DNA from: Paracoccus aerodenitrificans | Lineage (GTDB): Bacteria; Pseudomonadota; Alphaproteobacteria; Rhodobacterales; Rhodobacteraceae | DNA length: 64,000 bases | Direction: 5' to 3' | Assembly (NCBI RefSeq): GCF_027913215.1 | Contig: NZ_CP115784.1 | Location: 1,674,001 to 1,738,000 of the forward strand | Part shown: piece by piece, positions 10,338 to 19,385 of the stretch | How the letters are laid out: each line of letters opens with the position of its first letter | Position numbering within the stretch: position 1 is the first letter of the stretch | The notes under the pieces: model-generated | Seen by the model: only the letters and a program-made list of their open reading frames with translations | The model's database searches: none | What the model was told of the DNA's origin: nothing | Position numbers and translations under genes: made by a program

Positions 10338-11438
10338 TCAGCGGGAACCGGCCAGCACCGCAGCAAGATCCTCTGACCCGACCTGATCGGACATGAACGC
10401 CTCTCCGATAGCGCGGGCCAGAATGAAGCGGAGCCGTCCGTCCACGACCTTCTTGTCCTGCCCCATCAGCCCGATCAGCGTTGCGTCGTCCGGCAGATCG
10501 CCCGGAATATCCGACAGCCGCGAGGGCATTCCCATCTCAGCCAGATGCGTTCCGACACGCGAAGGGTCCTCCTGGCTGCACAGGCCAAGCCGCGCTGACA
10601 GTTCGAAAGCAAGCGCACAGCCGATTGCCACGCCCTCGCCATGCAGCAGCCGGTCGGAATAGCCGGTCGCTGCCTCAAGCGCATGGCCGAATGTGTGGCC
10701 AAGATTAAGCAGCGCACGCTCGCCCTGCTCGGTTTCGTCGCGCTCGACAATGACGGCCTTCATGGCGACGGAATGCGCGACAGCATGGGCGCGGGCCTCC
10801 ATGTCATCGCGCAGGGCCGGGCCGTTCTGCTCCAGCCAGTCGAAGAAACCGGCATCGCCAAGCAGGCCGTATTTCATCACCTCGCCATATCCGGCAAGAA
10901 AATCGCGTGGGTGCAGCGTGTCCAGCACGCTGATATCCGCCAGCACCAGCGAGGGCTGATGAAAGGCTCCGATCAGGTTCTTGCCATGCCCGGAATTGAT
11001 CCCGGTCTTACCGCCGACCGAGCTGTCAACCTGCGCCAGAAGCGAGGTCGGGATCTGCACGAAGCGCACCCCACGGCGCAGGATCGCAGCGGCGAAACCG
11101 ACTAGGTCGCCGATAACTCCGCCGCCAAAAGCGATAACGATATCGCGCCGCTCGATCCGCTGTTCCAGCAGCCATTCAACGCTGCGCGTCAGATGCTCCC
11201 ATGACTTTGTGGCCTCGCCCGCAGGCAGGATCAGCGCCTCGCTGGAAATCCCCTCGCGCTGCAAGGCGGCCCTGAGGTTGGGCAGATGCAGCGGCGCGAC
11301 ATTGGCATCCGTGATGATCGCCACGCGCGGGCGGGTCAGCAAAGGCGCGATCTCCCTGCCCGCCTGCCCGATCAGGCCGGAGCCGATGCGAACGTCATAA
11401 GCGCGATCTCCAAGCGGAACGTGAACGGTTCGGGTCAT
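10338..11438 (-). CDS. aroB: 3-dehydroquinate synthase
   Basis: This 366-residue enzyme converts DAHP to 3-dehydroquinate, the second step of the shikimate pathway, using NAD and a divalent metal. Motifs are the NAD loop FGGGVIGDLVGF, IPTSLLAQVDSSVGGKTGIN, the metal-ligand region AGYGEVMKYG (Glu) and LGHTFGHALE (His residues). The start is the ATG overlapping the aroK stop (ATGA), which implies translational coupling. An open frame continues upstream inside aroK but has no homology there. The roughly 210 bp between this gene and the fusion gene at 8394-10127 hold no gene that I can support. Confidence 0.96.
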   Translation of the reverse strand: MTRTVHVPLGDRAYDVRIGSGLIGQAGREIAPLLTRPRVAIITDANVAPLHLPNLRAALQREGISSEALILPAGEATKSWEHLTRSVEWLLEQRIERRDIVIAFGGGVIGDLVGFAAAILRRGVRFVQIPTSLLAQVDSSVGGKTGINSGHGKNLIGAFHQPSLVLADISVLDTLHPRDFLAGYGEVMKYGLLGDAGFFDWLEQNGPALRDDMEARAHAVAHSVAMKAVIVERDETEQGERALLNLGHTFGHALEAATGYSDRLLHGEGVAIGCALAFELSARLGLCSQEDPSRVGTHLAEMGMPSRLSDIPGDLPDDATLIGLMGQDKKVVDGRLRFILARAIGEAFMSDQVGSEDLAAVLAGSR

Positions 11439-11971
11439 CTGGCCTCCAGAAATTCGGGATGGGCGTCGCGGATGCTGGCAATCACGCGGCGGGCGGTGGT
11501 TTCGACATCGGCCTTCGAATCGGACTGCACCCGCAATCCGGCACGGGCATAGACCGGGCTGCGCGATTCGATCAGCGTGGCGAGGGTTCCCTTCGGATCC
11601 CCCGTCATCAGCAAGGGCCGGGTCGGACGCTGACGCACCCGCTCCCACAGCGTGTCGAGATCGGCATCCAGCCAGACAGCAAGCCCTGCCTCGCGGATCA
11701 GGGAACGGTTCCGCGCCTGAATCCATGCCCCGCCGCCCGTGGAAATCACCCCATGCGGGCCACCGAGCAAACGGGACAGGACCATCGATTCGCGGTCGCG
11801 GAAGAACGCCTCTCCGTCGCGGGCGAAGATCTCGGGGATGGACATGGCGGCGGCGCGTTCGATCTCGGCGTCGATATCGGTGAAGCTGACCCCAAGCTGG
11901 CGGGCCATTTCCTGACCCACGGCGGTCTTTCCCACCCCCATCATCCCGATAAGAACGATCTGTCCCTTCAT
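11435..11971 (-). CDS. aroK: Shikimate kinase
   Basis: This 178-residue P-loop kinase phosphorylates shikimate at the 3-hydroxyl. Walker A reads GMMGVGKTAVG. The shikimate-binding Asp and Arg lie in FTDIDAEIER and FRDRESMV. GGGAWIQ marks the Walker B-like loop, and the lid carries RPTRPLL. A purine-rich GAGAGGAAG precedes the ATG. It is the first gene of the aroK-aroB pair and overlaps aroB by 4 bp. It diverges from the small membrane protein gene at 12086. Confidence 0.95.
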   Translation of the reverse strand: MKGQIVLIGMMGVGKTAVGQEMARQLGVSFTDIDAEIERAAAMSIPEIFARDGEAFFRDRESMVLSRLLGGPHGVISTGGGAWIQARNRSLIREAGLAVWLDADLDTLWERVRQRPTRPLLMTGDPKGTLATLIESRSPVYARAGLRVQSDSKADVETTARRVIASIRDAHPEFLEAR

Positions 11972-12085
11972 CCGCGCTTCCTCTCAATTCCTGACGTGAA
12001 TGGCGTGATCTTTCCGGAAATGCCAGTTATAAAGCGGGAAAACCGGGTGAAAGACCGGATGAGGCTGCAGGCGAAAGGGCAAGAA

Positions 12086-12340
12086 ATGCGGTTGCTTAAA
12101 ATTCTGGTGGTGCTTGTGGTGCTGGCTCTGCTGGCCCTGACCGGCTATGCCTATCTGGGCGATATGGAGCCGCGGCAGCAGGAAATCCGCCAGCCTGTCA
12201 GCCTGAATACCGGGGCCGCACCTGCCGCCACTCCGGCAACCGCAGCGGCGGATGCCGATCAGCCTGCGGAGGACAGCGATTCCGGTCAGGACCCTGCGCC
12301 CGCCGATGCACAACCAGCGGATGCGAATGATCTTGATTGA
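12086..12340 (+). CDS. Small single-pass membrane protein with Ala/Pro/Asp-rich tail
   Basis: This 84-residue protein begins with a hydrophobic helix (residues 3-24, LLKILVVLVVLALLALTGYA). A low-complexity acidic tail rich in Ala, Pro, Asp and Gln follows, so it looks anchored in the inner membrane and facing the periplasm. An alternative ATG 9 codons upstream is possible; the chosen start begins at the helix. I do not recognise the family. Its 3' end overlaps the next gene by 20 bp, so the two are probably translated together. Confidence 0.65.
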   Translation: MRLLKILVVLVVLALLALTGYAYLGDMEPRQQEIRQPVSLNTGAAPAATPATAAADADQPAEDSDSGQDPAPADAQPADANDLD

Positions 12341-13937
12341 TCCGAAGCTCATTTTCCCGGCGCTGCTTCTTGCTGCCGGGCTGGCCGTGACGGTCGCATC
12401 CGCGCAGCAGGCTCCGCTTTCGGCGAATGACTGGCTGCGCGGAGAGGGCAACCCGCCCGGCTACAGCAGCGCATGGCGACCCGGAGACCCGGTGCCGCGC
12501 GATGCGTCGCGCAGGCGGCCCGCGCCTGCGCCGGTGAAACGGGTCGAACCGCCGGACGATATTGCAACGTCAGCGGCAACGGTTCCTGTGGATGTGCGCC
12601 GCCTCGGGGCGGCCAACCCGGACGGGGCGGGGATCATTTCCGCCCGACAGGCAGGGTTGCCGGATGATTTCTGGCGCGGCACGGATCTCGATACGGCATT
12701 GCGGATGATCCGGGCGCAGCCCCGGATACCGGCCTCGGCACAGATCGCCCGCCGGGTGCTGGAGGCGCAGCTTGCCCCGCCCGCCCTCTCGGGCGATCAC
12801 CAGACGGGGGCGTTCTTCCTTGCCCGCGTGGATGAGCTGATTTCGCAAGGGGCGCTGCCCTCGGCCCGCGATCTGCTTCAGGCCACCGGCACCGAGACAA
12901 GCGAGAGTTTCCGCAGGCTTTTCGACCTGTCCCTGCTGCTTGGCGGAGACAGCCAGCTTTGCACCCGCATGGAAGCCGCGCCGGGGATTATCACCGATCC
13001 GGCGGCGCGTATCTTCTGCATGGCACAGAACGGAGACTGGTCCGGTGCGGCGCTTGTGCTGATCGGTGCAGGACGGCTGAAGATGATTGATCCGCAAATG
13101 GCCGATCTTCTGACTCATTATCTTGACGATGCCGGTGCCGAAACCGCCGGAGAGATCGCCGTGACCGATCCGATGACCCCGCTGGCCTTCCGTCTGCATG
13201 AGGCGATCGGACGGCCTCTGCCGACCGGCGATCTCGATCTTGCCTATGCGTGGTCGGATCTCGACGATCATGCCGGGTGGAAAGCGCAGCTTGAGGCCGC
13301 CGAAAGACTGGCCCGCGCCCGCGCCCTGCCCGCGCAGAGCCTGCATCAGCTTTATACCGCGCAACGCCCCGCCGCATCCGGCGGGGTCTGGGAACGCGCG
13401 GCGGCGATTCAGGCTCTGGATGCAGCCTTGGCAACGGGCGATCCTCAGCGGATCGGTCCGGCACTGGTGACCGCGTTCCGGCGTATGGAACATGCCGGAA
13501 TGCGCGACGCTTTCGCGATGATGGCCGCTCCGCAGCTTCAGCCCGGCATGTTGCAGGGCAATGCGGCGCGGCTGGCGCTGTGGCTGAAACTCTGGATCGG
13601 GGATACCGAGGTGACGCGGGCGCCGGAAAATCAGCTTGATATCGCCCTGCTGGCACTGGCCTCCGGCGGGCAGCCGGAACCGGTCTCGGCGGCACTTGGC
13701 GCTCTGGCTCCGGTCTTTGCGGCCGATCTTCCTCCCGCCCCCGATCCCGGGGACGATATAGCCCTTGCACCGGCATTATTCGGCGCTCTGGCGGATGCGG
13801 ATGCAGGGATACAGGGCGATGTCACCCGCGCCGCGCGTGGGGTGCAGACATTGCGCCAGCTTGGGCTGATCGCCGATGCGCGGCGCGTCGCCACGCAAAT
13901 CGCACTGGACCCGCTGCTGAAAGAGGCAGCGCAATGA
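12321..13937 (+). CDS. Exported helical protein of unknown function upstream of xerD
   Basis: This protein of about 538 residues has a clear signal peptide (cleavage after VTVASA near residue 28). A Pro/Arg-rich segment follows, then a long Ala/Leu-rich helical body with repeated A-rich amphipathic stretches, like TPR/Sel1-type solenoids though no motif is certain. No catalytic motif is visible. The chosen ATG lies inside the preceding gene; two other in-frame ATGs (12306 and 12327) are possible and no strong ribosome binding site separates them. Its stop overlaps the xerD start (ATGA). A periplasmic scaffold or assembly role is only a guess. Confidence 0.65.
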   Translation: MRMILIDPKLIFPALLLAAGLAVTVASAQQAPLSANDWLRGEGNPPGYSSAWRPGDPVPRDASRRRPAPAPVKRVEPPDDIATSAATVPVDVRRLGAANPDGAGIISARQAGLPDDFWRGTDLDTALRMIRAQPRIPASAQIARRVLEAQLAPPALSGDHQTGAFFLARVDELISQGALPSARDLLQATGTETSESFRRLFDLSLLLGGDSQLCTRMEAAPGIITDPAARIFCMAQNGDWSGAALVLIGAGRLKMIDPQMADLLTHYLDDAGAETAGEIAVTDPMTPLAFRLHEAIGRPLPTGDLDLAYAWSDLDDHAGWKAQLEAAERLARARALPAQSLHQLYTAQRPAASGGVWERAAAIQALDAALATGDPQRIGPALVTAFRRMEHAGMRDAFAMMAAPQLQPGMLQGNAARLALWLKLWIGDTEVTRAPENQLDIALLALASGGQPEPVSAALGALAPVFAADLPPAPDPGDDIALAPALFGALADADAGIQGDVTRAARGVQTLRQLGLIADARRVATQIALDPLLKEAAQ

Positions 13938-14869
13938 GCATGTTGTCACGCATCTCGATCTTCCTCGAAGCACAGGCGGCAGAGGCAGGCGCGGCGCGGA
14001 ACACGATCCTCGCCTATGGGCGCGACCTGCGCGATTTCGCGGTCTGGATGGAGGACAAGGCGCTGAGCCTTAACGATGTGACACGCGACGACATCACCGC
14101 CTATCTTTCGGCCTGCGAAGCCGAGGGTCTGTCCCGCGCGACCCGCGCCCGGCGGTTGTCCTCGATTCGCCAGTTGACCCGTTTCGCGCTTGAGGAAGGC
14201 TGGCGCGAGGACGACCCCGCACTGCGGATCGAAGGTCCCGGCAAGACGCAGCACCTGCCGAAAGTGCTGTCGCAGGATGAGGTCTCGCGGCTGCTGGACG
14301 CCGTGCCGCGCAGCGGACGAACCGAGACTGAACGGGCGCGGAATCGCTGCCTGATCGAGCTTCTCTATGCCACCGGGATGCGGGTCAGTGAACTTGTCTC
14401 GCTGCCGGTCGCGGCCACGCGCGGCGATCCCCAGCTTCTGCTGATCCGGGGAAAAGGCGGGCGCGAACGCATGGTGCCTCTGTCAAACGCCGCCCGCGAG
14501 GCGCTGAGCGACTGGCTGAAACTGCGGGACAATGCCGGGCGCGATACGCCGCTTGGCCGTCTGGTGGCGGGGAAATCGGCGCGGTTCCTGTTTCCGGCCA
14601 ATTCCTCAACGGGACATATGGCCCGCAAATCCATGAACGATCTGATCCGGGAGCTTGCGCTTGCCGCAAATATCGACCCGGCCAGGGTCACGCCGCATGT
14701 CATCCGCCACGCCTTCGCCACACATCTTCTGGAAGGCGGCGCGGATCTGCGGGCGATCCAGACCCTGCTTGGCCATGCCGATTTATCGACGACCGAAACC
14801 TATACGCATGTACTGGATGCGCGGATGCGCGATCTGGTACTGAACCATCACCCCCTCGCCCGCGTTTGA
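13934..14869 (+). CDS. xerD: Tyrosine recombinase XerD
   Basis: This 311-residue tyrosine recombinase, with XerC, resolves chromosome dimers at dif. An N-terminal SAM-like core-binding domain (residues 5-90) precedes the catalytic domain. Catalytic residues are visible: Arg in ATGMRVSELVS, Lys in GKGGRER, HVIRHAFATHLL, LGHADLSTTE and the nucleophile Tyr in TETYTHV. It overlaps the preceding exported-protein gene by 4 bp and is followed closely by the CorC-like gene. There is no adjacent integrase target or mobile cargo, which argues for the housekeeping enzyme rather than an integrase. Confidence 0.93.
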   Translation: MSMLSRISIFLEAQAAEAGAARNTILAYGRDLRDFAVWMEDKALSLNDVTRDDITAYLSACEAEGLSRATRARRLSSIRQLTRFALEEGWREDDPALRIEGPGKTQHLPKVLSQDEVSRLLDAVPRSGRTETERARNRCLIELLYATGMRVSELVSLPVAATRGDPQLLLIRGKGGRERMVPLSNAAREALSDWLKLRDNAGRDTPLGRLVAGKSARFLFPANSSTGHMARKSMNDLIRELALAANIDPARVTPHVIRHAFATHLLEGGADLRAIQTLLGHADLSTTETYTHVLDARMRDLVLNHHPLARV

Positions 14870-14873
14870 GCGC

Positions 14874-16286
14874 ATGATGATCACCGCTTTTCTCTCGACC
14901 GCCCTTGCCGCAACCGCCCAGACAGATGCCGCCGCACGGACCGCACCGCCTCCGGGCGCGGAAAGCGGCAGCAGCGCAATGATCTGGACCTTCGCCATCG
15001 CCATTCTGCTTCTGCTGATCGGCTCGGCCTTCTTTTCATCCTCCGAGACCGCGCTGACCGCCGCCAGCCGCGCCAAGCTGCGCAACCGCGCCGATAAGGG
15101 CGATACCGGCGCCGAGACCGCGCTGAGGGTCAGCCGGGACAGCGACCGGCTGATCGGCGCGATCCTTCTGGGCAATAACGTCATGAATATCCTGTCCGCT
15201 TCACTGGCGACGGCATTGTTCACGGCGCTGTTCGGCTCCAGCGGCGTGGCAATGGCGACGATGGTGATGACGGTTCTGGTACTGATCTTCGCCGAAGTCC
15301 TGCCGAAATCCTATGCCATCGCCAACCCGGAATCGCTGGCATCCCTTGTCGCGCGTCCGATGAGCATCGTGATGCGGGTCCTCTCGCCCATCGTGATGGT
15401 GGTCCGGGCGATTGTCCGCGCGATCCTCAGCCTGTTCGGGCTGGAAAGCGATCCCAGCAAGAACATGTTCTCGGTCCATGAGGAAATCGCCGGAGCGCTC
15501 AGCATCGGCACGGAATCGGGCGCGGTCGATAAAGAGGACCGCGACCGGCTTCTGGGGGCGCTCGATCTGGGCAGCCGGACGGTGGATGAGATCATGAAAC
15601 ACCGCTCCGAGATCCAGATGATCGACGGCGATCTGCCGCCTGCGGCGATGCTGGAAACCGTGCTGACCAGCCCACATACGCGCCTGCCGCTTTATCGCAA
15701 CGAACGTGAAAACGTAATCGGAGTGATCCATGCGAAAGACGTGCTTCGCGCGGTGCACAGATCCGCCTATGACGGCAAGGGCGATCCGGCGGATGCGGTG
15801 CGCGATTTCGACGTGATGGCGGTGGCGATGAAGCCCTATTTCGTCCCCGACACGACCTCACTTGACGAACAGATGCGCGAATTCCTGAAGCGGCGCACGC
15901 ATTTCGCGCTTGTCGTTGATGAATACGGATCGCTGCGCGGGCTGATCACGCTTGAGGATATCATCGAGGAAATCGTGGGCGAGATTGCCGATGAGCACGA
16001 CACCGAGGCCGGTCACGACCTGAAACCCGGCCCGAATGGCGAATATCTGATCGACGGAGCGATGACCATCCGCGACCTCAACCGGGCGCTTGACTGGAAC
16101 CTGCCCGATGATGAGGCGAATACCGTTGCCGGTCTGGTCATCCATATGGCGCAGTCCATTCCCGCGCAGGGTCTGGTCTTCTCGTTCCACGGCTACCGGT
16201 TCGAGGTGGTGACGCGGAAGGAAAACCGTATCACCAAGCTGCGCATCCGCCCGCTGGATCCCGGCCCGTCGCGGCTGAATGGCTGA
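14874..16286 (+). CDS. CNNM/CorC-type hemolysin-family membrane protein
   Basis: This 470-residue protein has an N-terminal DUF21/CNNM transmembrane domain at about residues 30-200, with FFSSSETALTAASRAKLRNRA, LLGNNVMNILSASLA and FAEVLPKSYA. A pair of CBS domains follows at about 220-370, and a C-terminal CorC_HlyC domain after that. The family is linked to Mg2+ or Co2+ efflux. The DUF21 Ser/Asn residues typical of the family are present. The start lies 4 nt after the xerD stop; ATG codons at 14874 and 14877 are equivalent choices. Confidence 0.88.
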   Translation: MMITAFLSTALAATAQTDAAARTAPPPGAESGSSAMIWTFAIAILLLLIGSAFFSSSETALTAASRAKLRNRADKGDTGAETALRVSRDSDRLIGAILLGNNVMNILSASLATALFTALFGSSGVAMATMVMTVLVLIFAEVLPKSYAIANPESLASLVARPMSIVMRVLSPIVMVVRAIVRAILSLFGLESDPSKNMFSVHEEIAGALSIGTESGAVDKEDRDRLLGALDLGSRTVDEIMKHRSEIQMIDGDLPPAAMLETVLTSPHTRLPLYRNERENVIGVIHAKDVLRAVHRSAYDGKGDPADAVRDFDVMAVAMKPYFVPDTTSLDEQMREFLKRRTHFALVVDEYGSLRGLITLEDIIEEIVGEIADEHDTEAGHDLKPGPNGEYLIDGAMTIRDLNRALDWNLPDDEANTVAGLVIHMAQSIPAQGLVFSFHGYRFEVVTRKENRITKLRIRPLDPGPSRLNG

Positions 16287-16338
16287 GCCATTTTTGGACC
16301 GGTCCGCCCTCGCGGATCGCGCCCTTGAATGGTGCGGC

Positions 16339-18153
16339 TCAGCCCGCCGCCTTGTCTTCCAGCAGCAGCCATTCCTCTTCGGCGGCATCCAGCGCGGCCT
16401 GACGCTCGGCAAGGGCTTCGGTCGCCTTCTGCGCCTTCGCCGGTGCGTCGGCATAGATATTCGCATCGGACAGAAACTCTGACAGCTTGCCGATTTCGGC
16501 TTCGAGCCGTGCGATAATGGCAGGCAGTTCTTCCAGCCGGTGCTTTTCCGTAAAACTCAGCCCCGGTTTGGCGGCCTTGCGGGCCTGCGGCATATCCTCG
16601 CGGCGCGGCGCCACGGGCCTGACTTGTTGCACAGCCGCCCTGTTTTCGGGGCGTTGCGCGACATAATCGCTCCACCCGCCGGGATAGATGACGGCGCGGC
16701 CATCGCCCTCCATCGCCACGGTGGTTGTGGCCACACGGTCGATGAAATCGCGATCATGGCTGACCAGCAGAACCGTGCCGTCATAATCGCCCAGAATATC
16801 CTGCAAAAGATCCAGCGTTTCCACGTCCAGATCATTTGTCGGTTCATCCAGAACCAGCAGATTCGAGGGCTTCGCCATGATCCGCGCCAGAAGCAGCCGG
16901 GCCTTCTCACCGCCCGAAAGGCTGCGCACCGGAGCCCGCATCTGCGCCTCGTCGAACAGAAAATCCTTCAGATAGCCCACCACATGACGCGGCGCTCCCC
17001 GCACCATGACCTGATCCGAGCGCCCGGAAACCGACATGGACGGATCGGTCGTCATTGATTCCCACAGGCTGAGATCGGGCTTCAAGGCGCTGCGGGTCTG
17101 GTCGAACACGGCGATCTCAAGATTGGTGCCATGTGTGACACTGCCGGTATCCGGTGCGATTTCCTTGGTCAGCATCCGGATCACCGTGGTCTTGCCGATC
17201 CCGTTCGGTCCGACAAATGCAACCCGGTCGCCGCGCTGCACGCGCATATCGAAAGGTCTGAGGATCACATGATCGCCAAAGGCTTTGGATATTCCCGCCG
17301 CCTCGATCACACGCTTTCCCGATTGCGGCCCGGCATCCAGATCCATAGCCGCCGCACCCTGCCTGCGGATCTGCGATGCGCGTTCCTCACGCAACGCCTG
17401 CAACGCCCGCACCCGGCCCTGATTGCGCTTACGGCGGGCGCTGATGCCCTCGACCGCCCAACGCGCCTCGGCCTTGATCTTGCGGTCCAGCTTGTGCCGG
17501 GCCTCATCCTCGGCGGCCCAGATGGTTTCGCGCCAATCCTCGAACGCCTCGAATCCTTTATCCTGCCGCCGTACCTCGCCCCGGTCGATCCACAGCGTCG
17601 CACGGGTCAGCGCCCTGAGGAACGCCCGGTCGTGAGAGATCAGCACGAAAGCCGCGCGGGATTGCGATAATTGCTCTTCCAGCCAGCCAATCGCCTGAAT
17701 ATCCAGATGGTTGGTCGGTTCGTCCAGCAGCATCAGATCGGGCGCTTCGGCCAGCAGCCGCGCCAGAGCCGCGCGTCGGCGCTCACCGCCCGATGCAGTC
17801 GAGACAGGACGCGCCGCGTCGAATTTCAGCCCTTCCGCCGCCATCTCGACCCGGTACGCTTCCCCCGCAGGAAGCCCGGACGCAGCAAAATCGCCAAGCG
17901 TCGCAAAGCCCGACAGATCGGGGTCCTGCTCCATATAGCCGACGCTGATCCCGGCAGGGCTGACCACCTCGCCGCGATCCGGTTCGACAAGCTCGGCCAT
18001 GACCTTCATCAGCGTTGACTTGCCCGAGCCATTGCGCCCGACAAGCGCCATCCGGTCGCCGGGCTGGACGGTCAGGCCCAACCTGTCGAAAACGGGATTA
18101 CCGCCGAAAGTCAGGGAAATATCGGTAAGCTGAAGGATCGGTGCTCGGGCCAT
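16339..18153 (-). CDS. ABC-F family ATPase (Uup-like)
   Basis: This 604-residue soluble protein carries two ABC ATPase domains and no membrane domain. Walker A motifs are GRNGSGKST and GPNGIGKTT; the signatures are [14 protein letters not shown] and [14 protein letters not shown]. An ABC-F linker sits between them. A C-terminal coiled coil (about residues 535-600) resembles the Uup DNA-binding tail. ABC-F proteins act on ribosomes, and Uup is also tied to DNA recombination intermediates. It is convergent with the CorC-like gene and is a single-gene unit. Confidence 0.88.
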   Translation of the reverse strand: MARAPILQLTDISLTFGGNPVFDRLGLTVQPGDRMALVGRNGSGKSTLMKVMAELVEPDRGEVVSPAGISVGYMEQDPDLSGFATLGDFAASGLPAGEAYRVEMAAEGLKFDAARPVSTASGGERRRAALARLLAEAPDLMLLDEPTNHLDIQAIGWLEEQLSQSRAAFVLISHDRAFLRALTRATLWIDRGEVRRQDKGFEAFEDWRETIWAAEDEARHKLDRKIKAEARWAVEGISARRKRNQGRVRALQALREERASQIRRQGAAAMDLDAGPQSGKRVIEAAGISKAFGDHVILRPFDMRVQRGDRVAFVGPNGIGKTTVIRMLTKEIAPDTGSVTHGTNLEIAVFDQTRSALKPDLSLWESMTTDPSMSVSGRSDQVMVRGAPRHVVGYLKDFLFDEAQMRAPVRSLSGGEKARLLLARIMAKPSNLLVLDEPTNDLDVETLDLLQDILGDYDGTVLLVSHDRDFIDRVATTTVAMEGDGRAVIYPGGWSDYVAQRPENRAAVQQVRPVAPRREDMPQARKAAKPGLSFTEKHRLEELPAIIARLEAEIGKLSEFLSDANIYADAPAKAQKATEALAERQAALDAAEEEWLLLEDKAAG

Positions 18154-18223
18154 GACCGGCGGTTACCGTCCCGCCCTTCCGCCGTCAATGCGCCCGAACC
18201 CGTAAAAAATGCGATAAATTAAT

Positions 18224-18300
18224 CTGACTTATTTAGTCAGTTATTGACTTTGCTGCCGTTTCGCCCGACATTCGCCCTTACGCCGTTAACTGATAAGTCA
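18224..18300. promoter_or_regulatory. Palindrome and repeated TGACTTAT motif upstream of nucleoside hydrolase
   Basis: CTGACT-TATTT-AGTCAG at 18224-18240 is a perfect 6-bp inverted repeat in an AT-rich patch. The related TGATAAGTCA lies at 18291-18300 in the opposite sense. A possible promoter (TTGACT at 18244, GACATT 17 nt on) lies between them. The arrangement suggests an operator for a dimeric regulator; no regulator is identified. Confidence 0.35.
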
Positions 18301-18359
18301 TTACGTTCCCGTTCAGTCGGTGTTGGATCGCCTGCAATTTCCCTCGCAGGCTCTCGGAT

Positions 18360-18389
18360 GCCCGGCCGCCTTGCGCGACCGGGCGTTTT
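18360..18389 (+). terminator. Hairpin with T run just upstream of the nucleoside hydrolase
   Basis: A stem GCCCGG / CCGGGC is followed by GTTTTG, ending 37 nt before the next start codon. A second small stem (GCCTGC / GCAGGC) lies at 18330-18351. Together they could be an attenuator, or the end of a short RNA made from 18.27 kb. Confidence 0.45.
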
Positions 18390-18425
18390 GCGGTGATCTG
18401 TCGCGGACAGGACACGGGGAATCTC

Positions 18426-19361
18426 ATGCCACGCAAAATCATCATCGACACCGACCCCGGCCAGGACGACGCCGTCGCCATTCTGCTTGCGCTCGCCTCG
18501 CCTGAAATCGAAGTTCTCGGGATCACCGCAATTGCCGGAAACGTGCCGCTGACACTGACCGAGCGCAACGCGCGGCAGATCGTCGAACTGAGCGGGCGCG
18601 ATATCCCCGTCTATGCCGGATGCGATGCGCCTCTGATGCGGAAACTGGTGACGGCAGAGCATGTTCACGGGAAAACCGGGCTCGACGGGATCGAACTTCC
18701 GGAACCGGCCACGGCACTTAAGGGTCGCGACGGCGTGGATTTCATCATTGATACGCTGCGCCGCGAACCGGCAGGTAGCGTGACGCTGGTGCCGATCGGA
18801 CCCCTGACCAATATCGCAGCCGCCTTCGCGCGTGCGCCCGATATCGTCGGACGCGTGGCGCAGATCGTTCTGATGGGCGGCGCGTATTTTGAGGTCGGCA
18901 ATGTCACCCCCGCCGCCGAGTTCAATATCTATGTCGACCCCGAGGCCGCCGCGCAGGTGTTTTCGTCGGGCACAGATATCGTCGTCATGCCGCTTGATGT
19001 GACGCATAAAGCGCTGACCTCGGCGGAATGGATCGCCGATCTGCGCAAGCTCGGCACACGCGCCGGTGAGGCAGTCGCAAGCTGGACCGATTTCTTCGAA
19101 AGGTTCGACAAGGAAAAATACGGCAGCAAAGGCGCACCGCTTCATGATCCCTGCACGATTGCGTGGCTGATCCGCCCCGAGATCTTTTCGGGTCGGCGCA
19201 TCAATGTCGAAATCGAGACAGAAGGTAAATTCACAACCGGCATGACGGTCGCGGATTGGTGGGGGGTCAGCGGGCGCGAGAAGAATGCGCTGTTCATCCG
19301 CGATATCGACCGGGATGCGTTCTTCGATCTGCTGCTGGAACGGATTGCGACATTGCCCTGA
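18426..19361 (+). CDS. Nucleoside hydrolase (IunH family)
   Basis: This 311-residue protein is a Ca2+-dependent N-ribohydrolase that cleaves nucleosides to ribose and base. The metal-binding N-terminus DTDPGQDDAVAILLAL is diagnostic. LVPIGPLTNIAAAF, MGGAYFEVGNVTPAAEFN and LHDPCTIAWL also match the family. Substrate specificity cannot be read from the sequence. The ATG at 18426 follows CACGGGGAATC and matches the family N-terminus; an in-frame start 11 codons upstream is unlikely. The gene is single, lies behind a structured leader, and is convergent with skp. Confidence 0.92.
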   Translation: MPRKIIIDTDPGQDDAVAILLALASPEIEVLGITAIAGNVPLTLTERNARQIVELSGRDIPVYAGCDAPLMRKLVTAEHVHGKTGLDGIELPEPATALKGRDGVDFIIDTLRREPAGSVTLVPIGPLTNIAAAFARAPDIVGRVAQIVLMGGAYFEVGNVTPAAEFNIYVDPEAAAQVFSSGTDIVVMPLDVTHKALTSAEWIADLRKLGTRAGEAVASWTDFFERFDKEKYGSKGAPLHDPCTIAWLIRPEIFSGRRINVEIETEGKFTTGMTVADWWGVSGREKNALFIRDIDRDAFFDLLLERIATLP

Positions 19362-19385
19362 TCTGCGGGGCATGTCGCGCAGGGC

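Noticed and set aside
13934..14869. Phage or integron integrase
   Set aside because: The tyrosine recombinase lacks attachment sites, tRNA target or mobile cargo, and matches housekeeping XerD in length and motifs.
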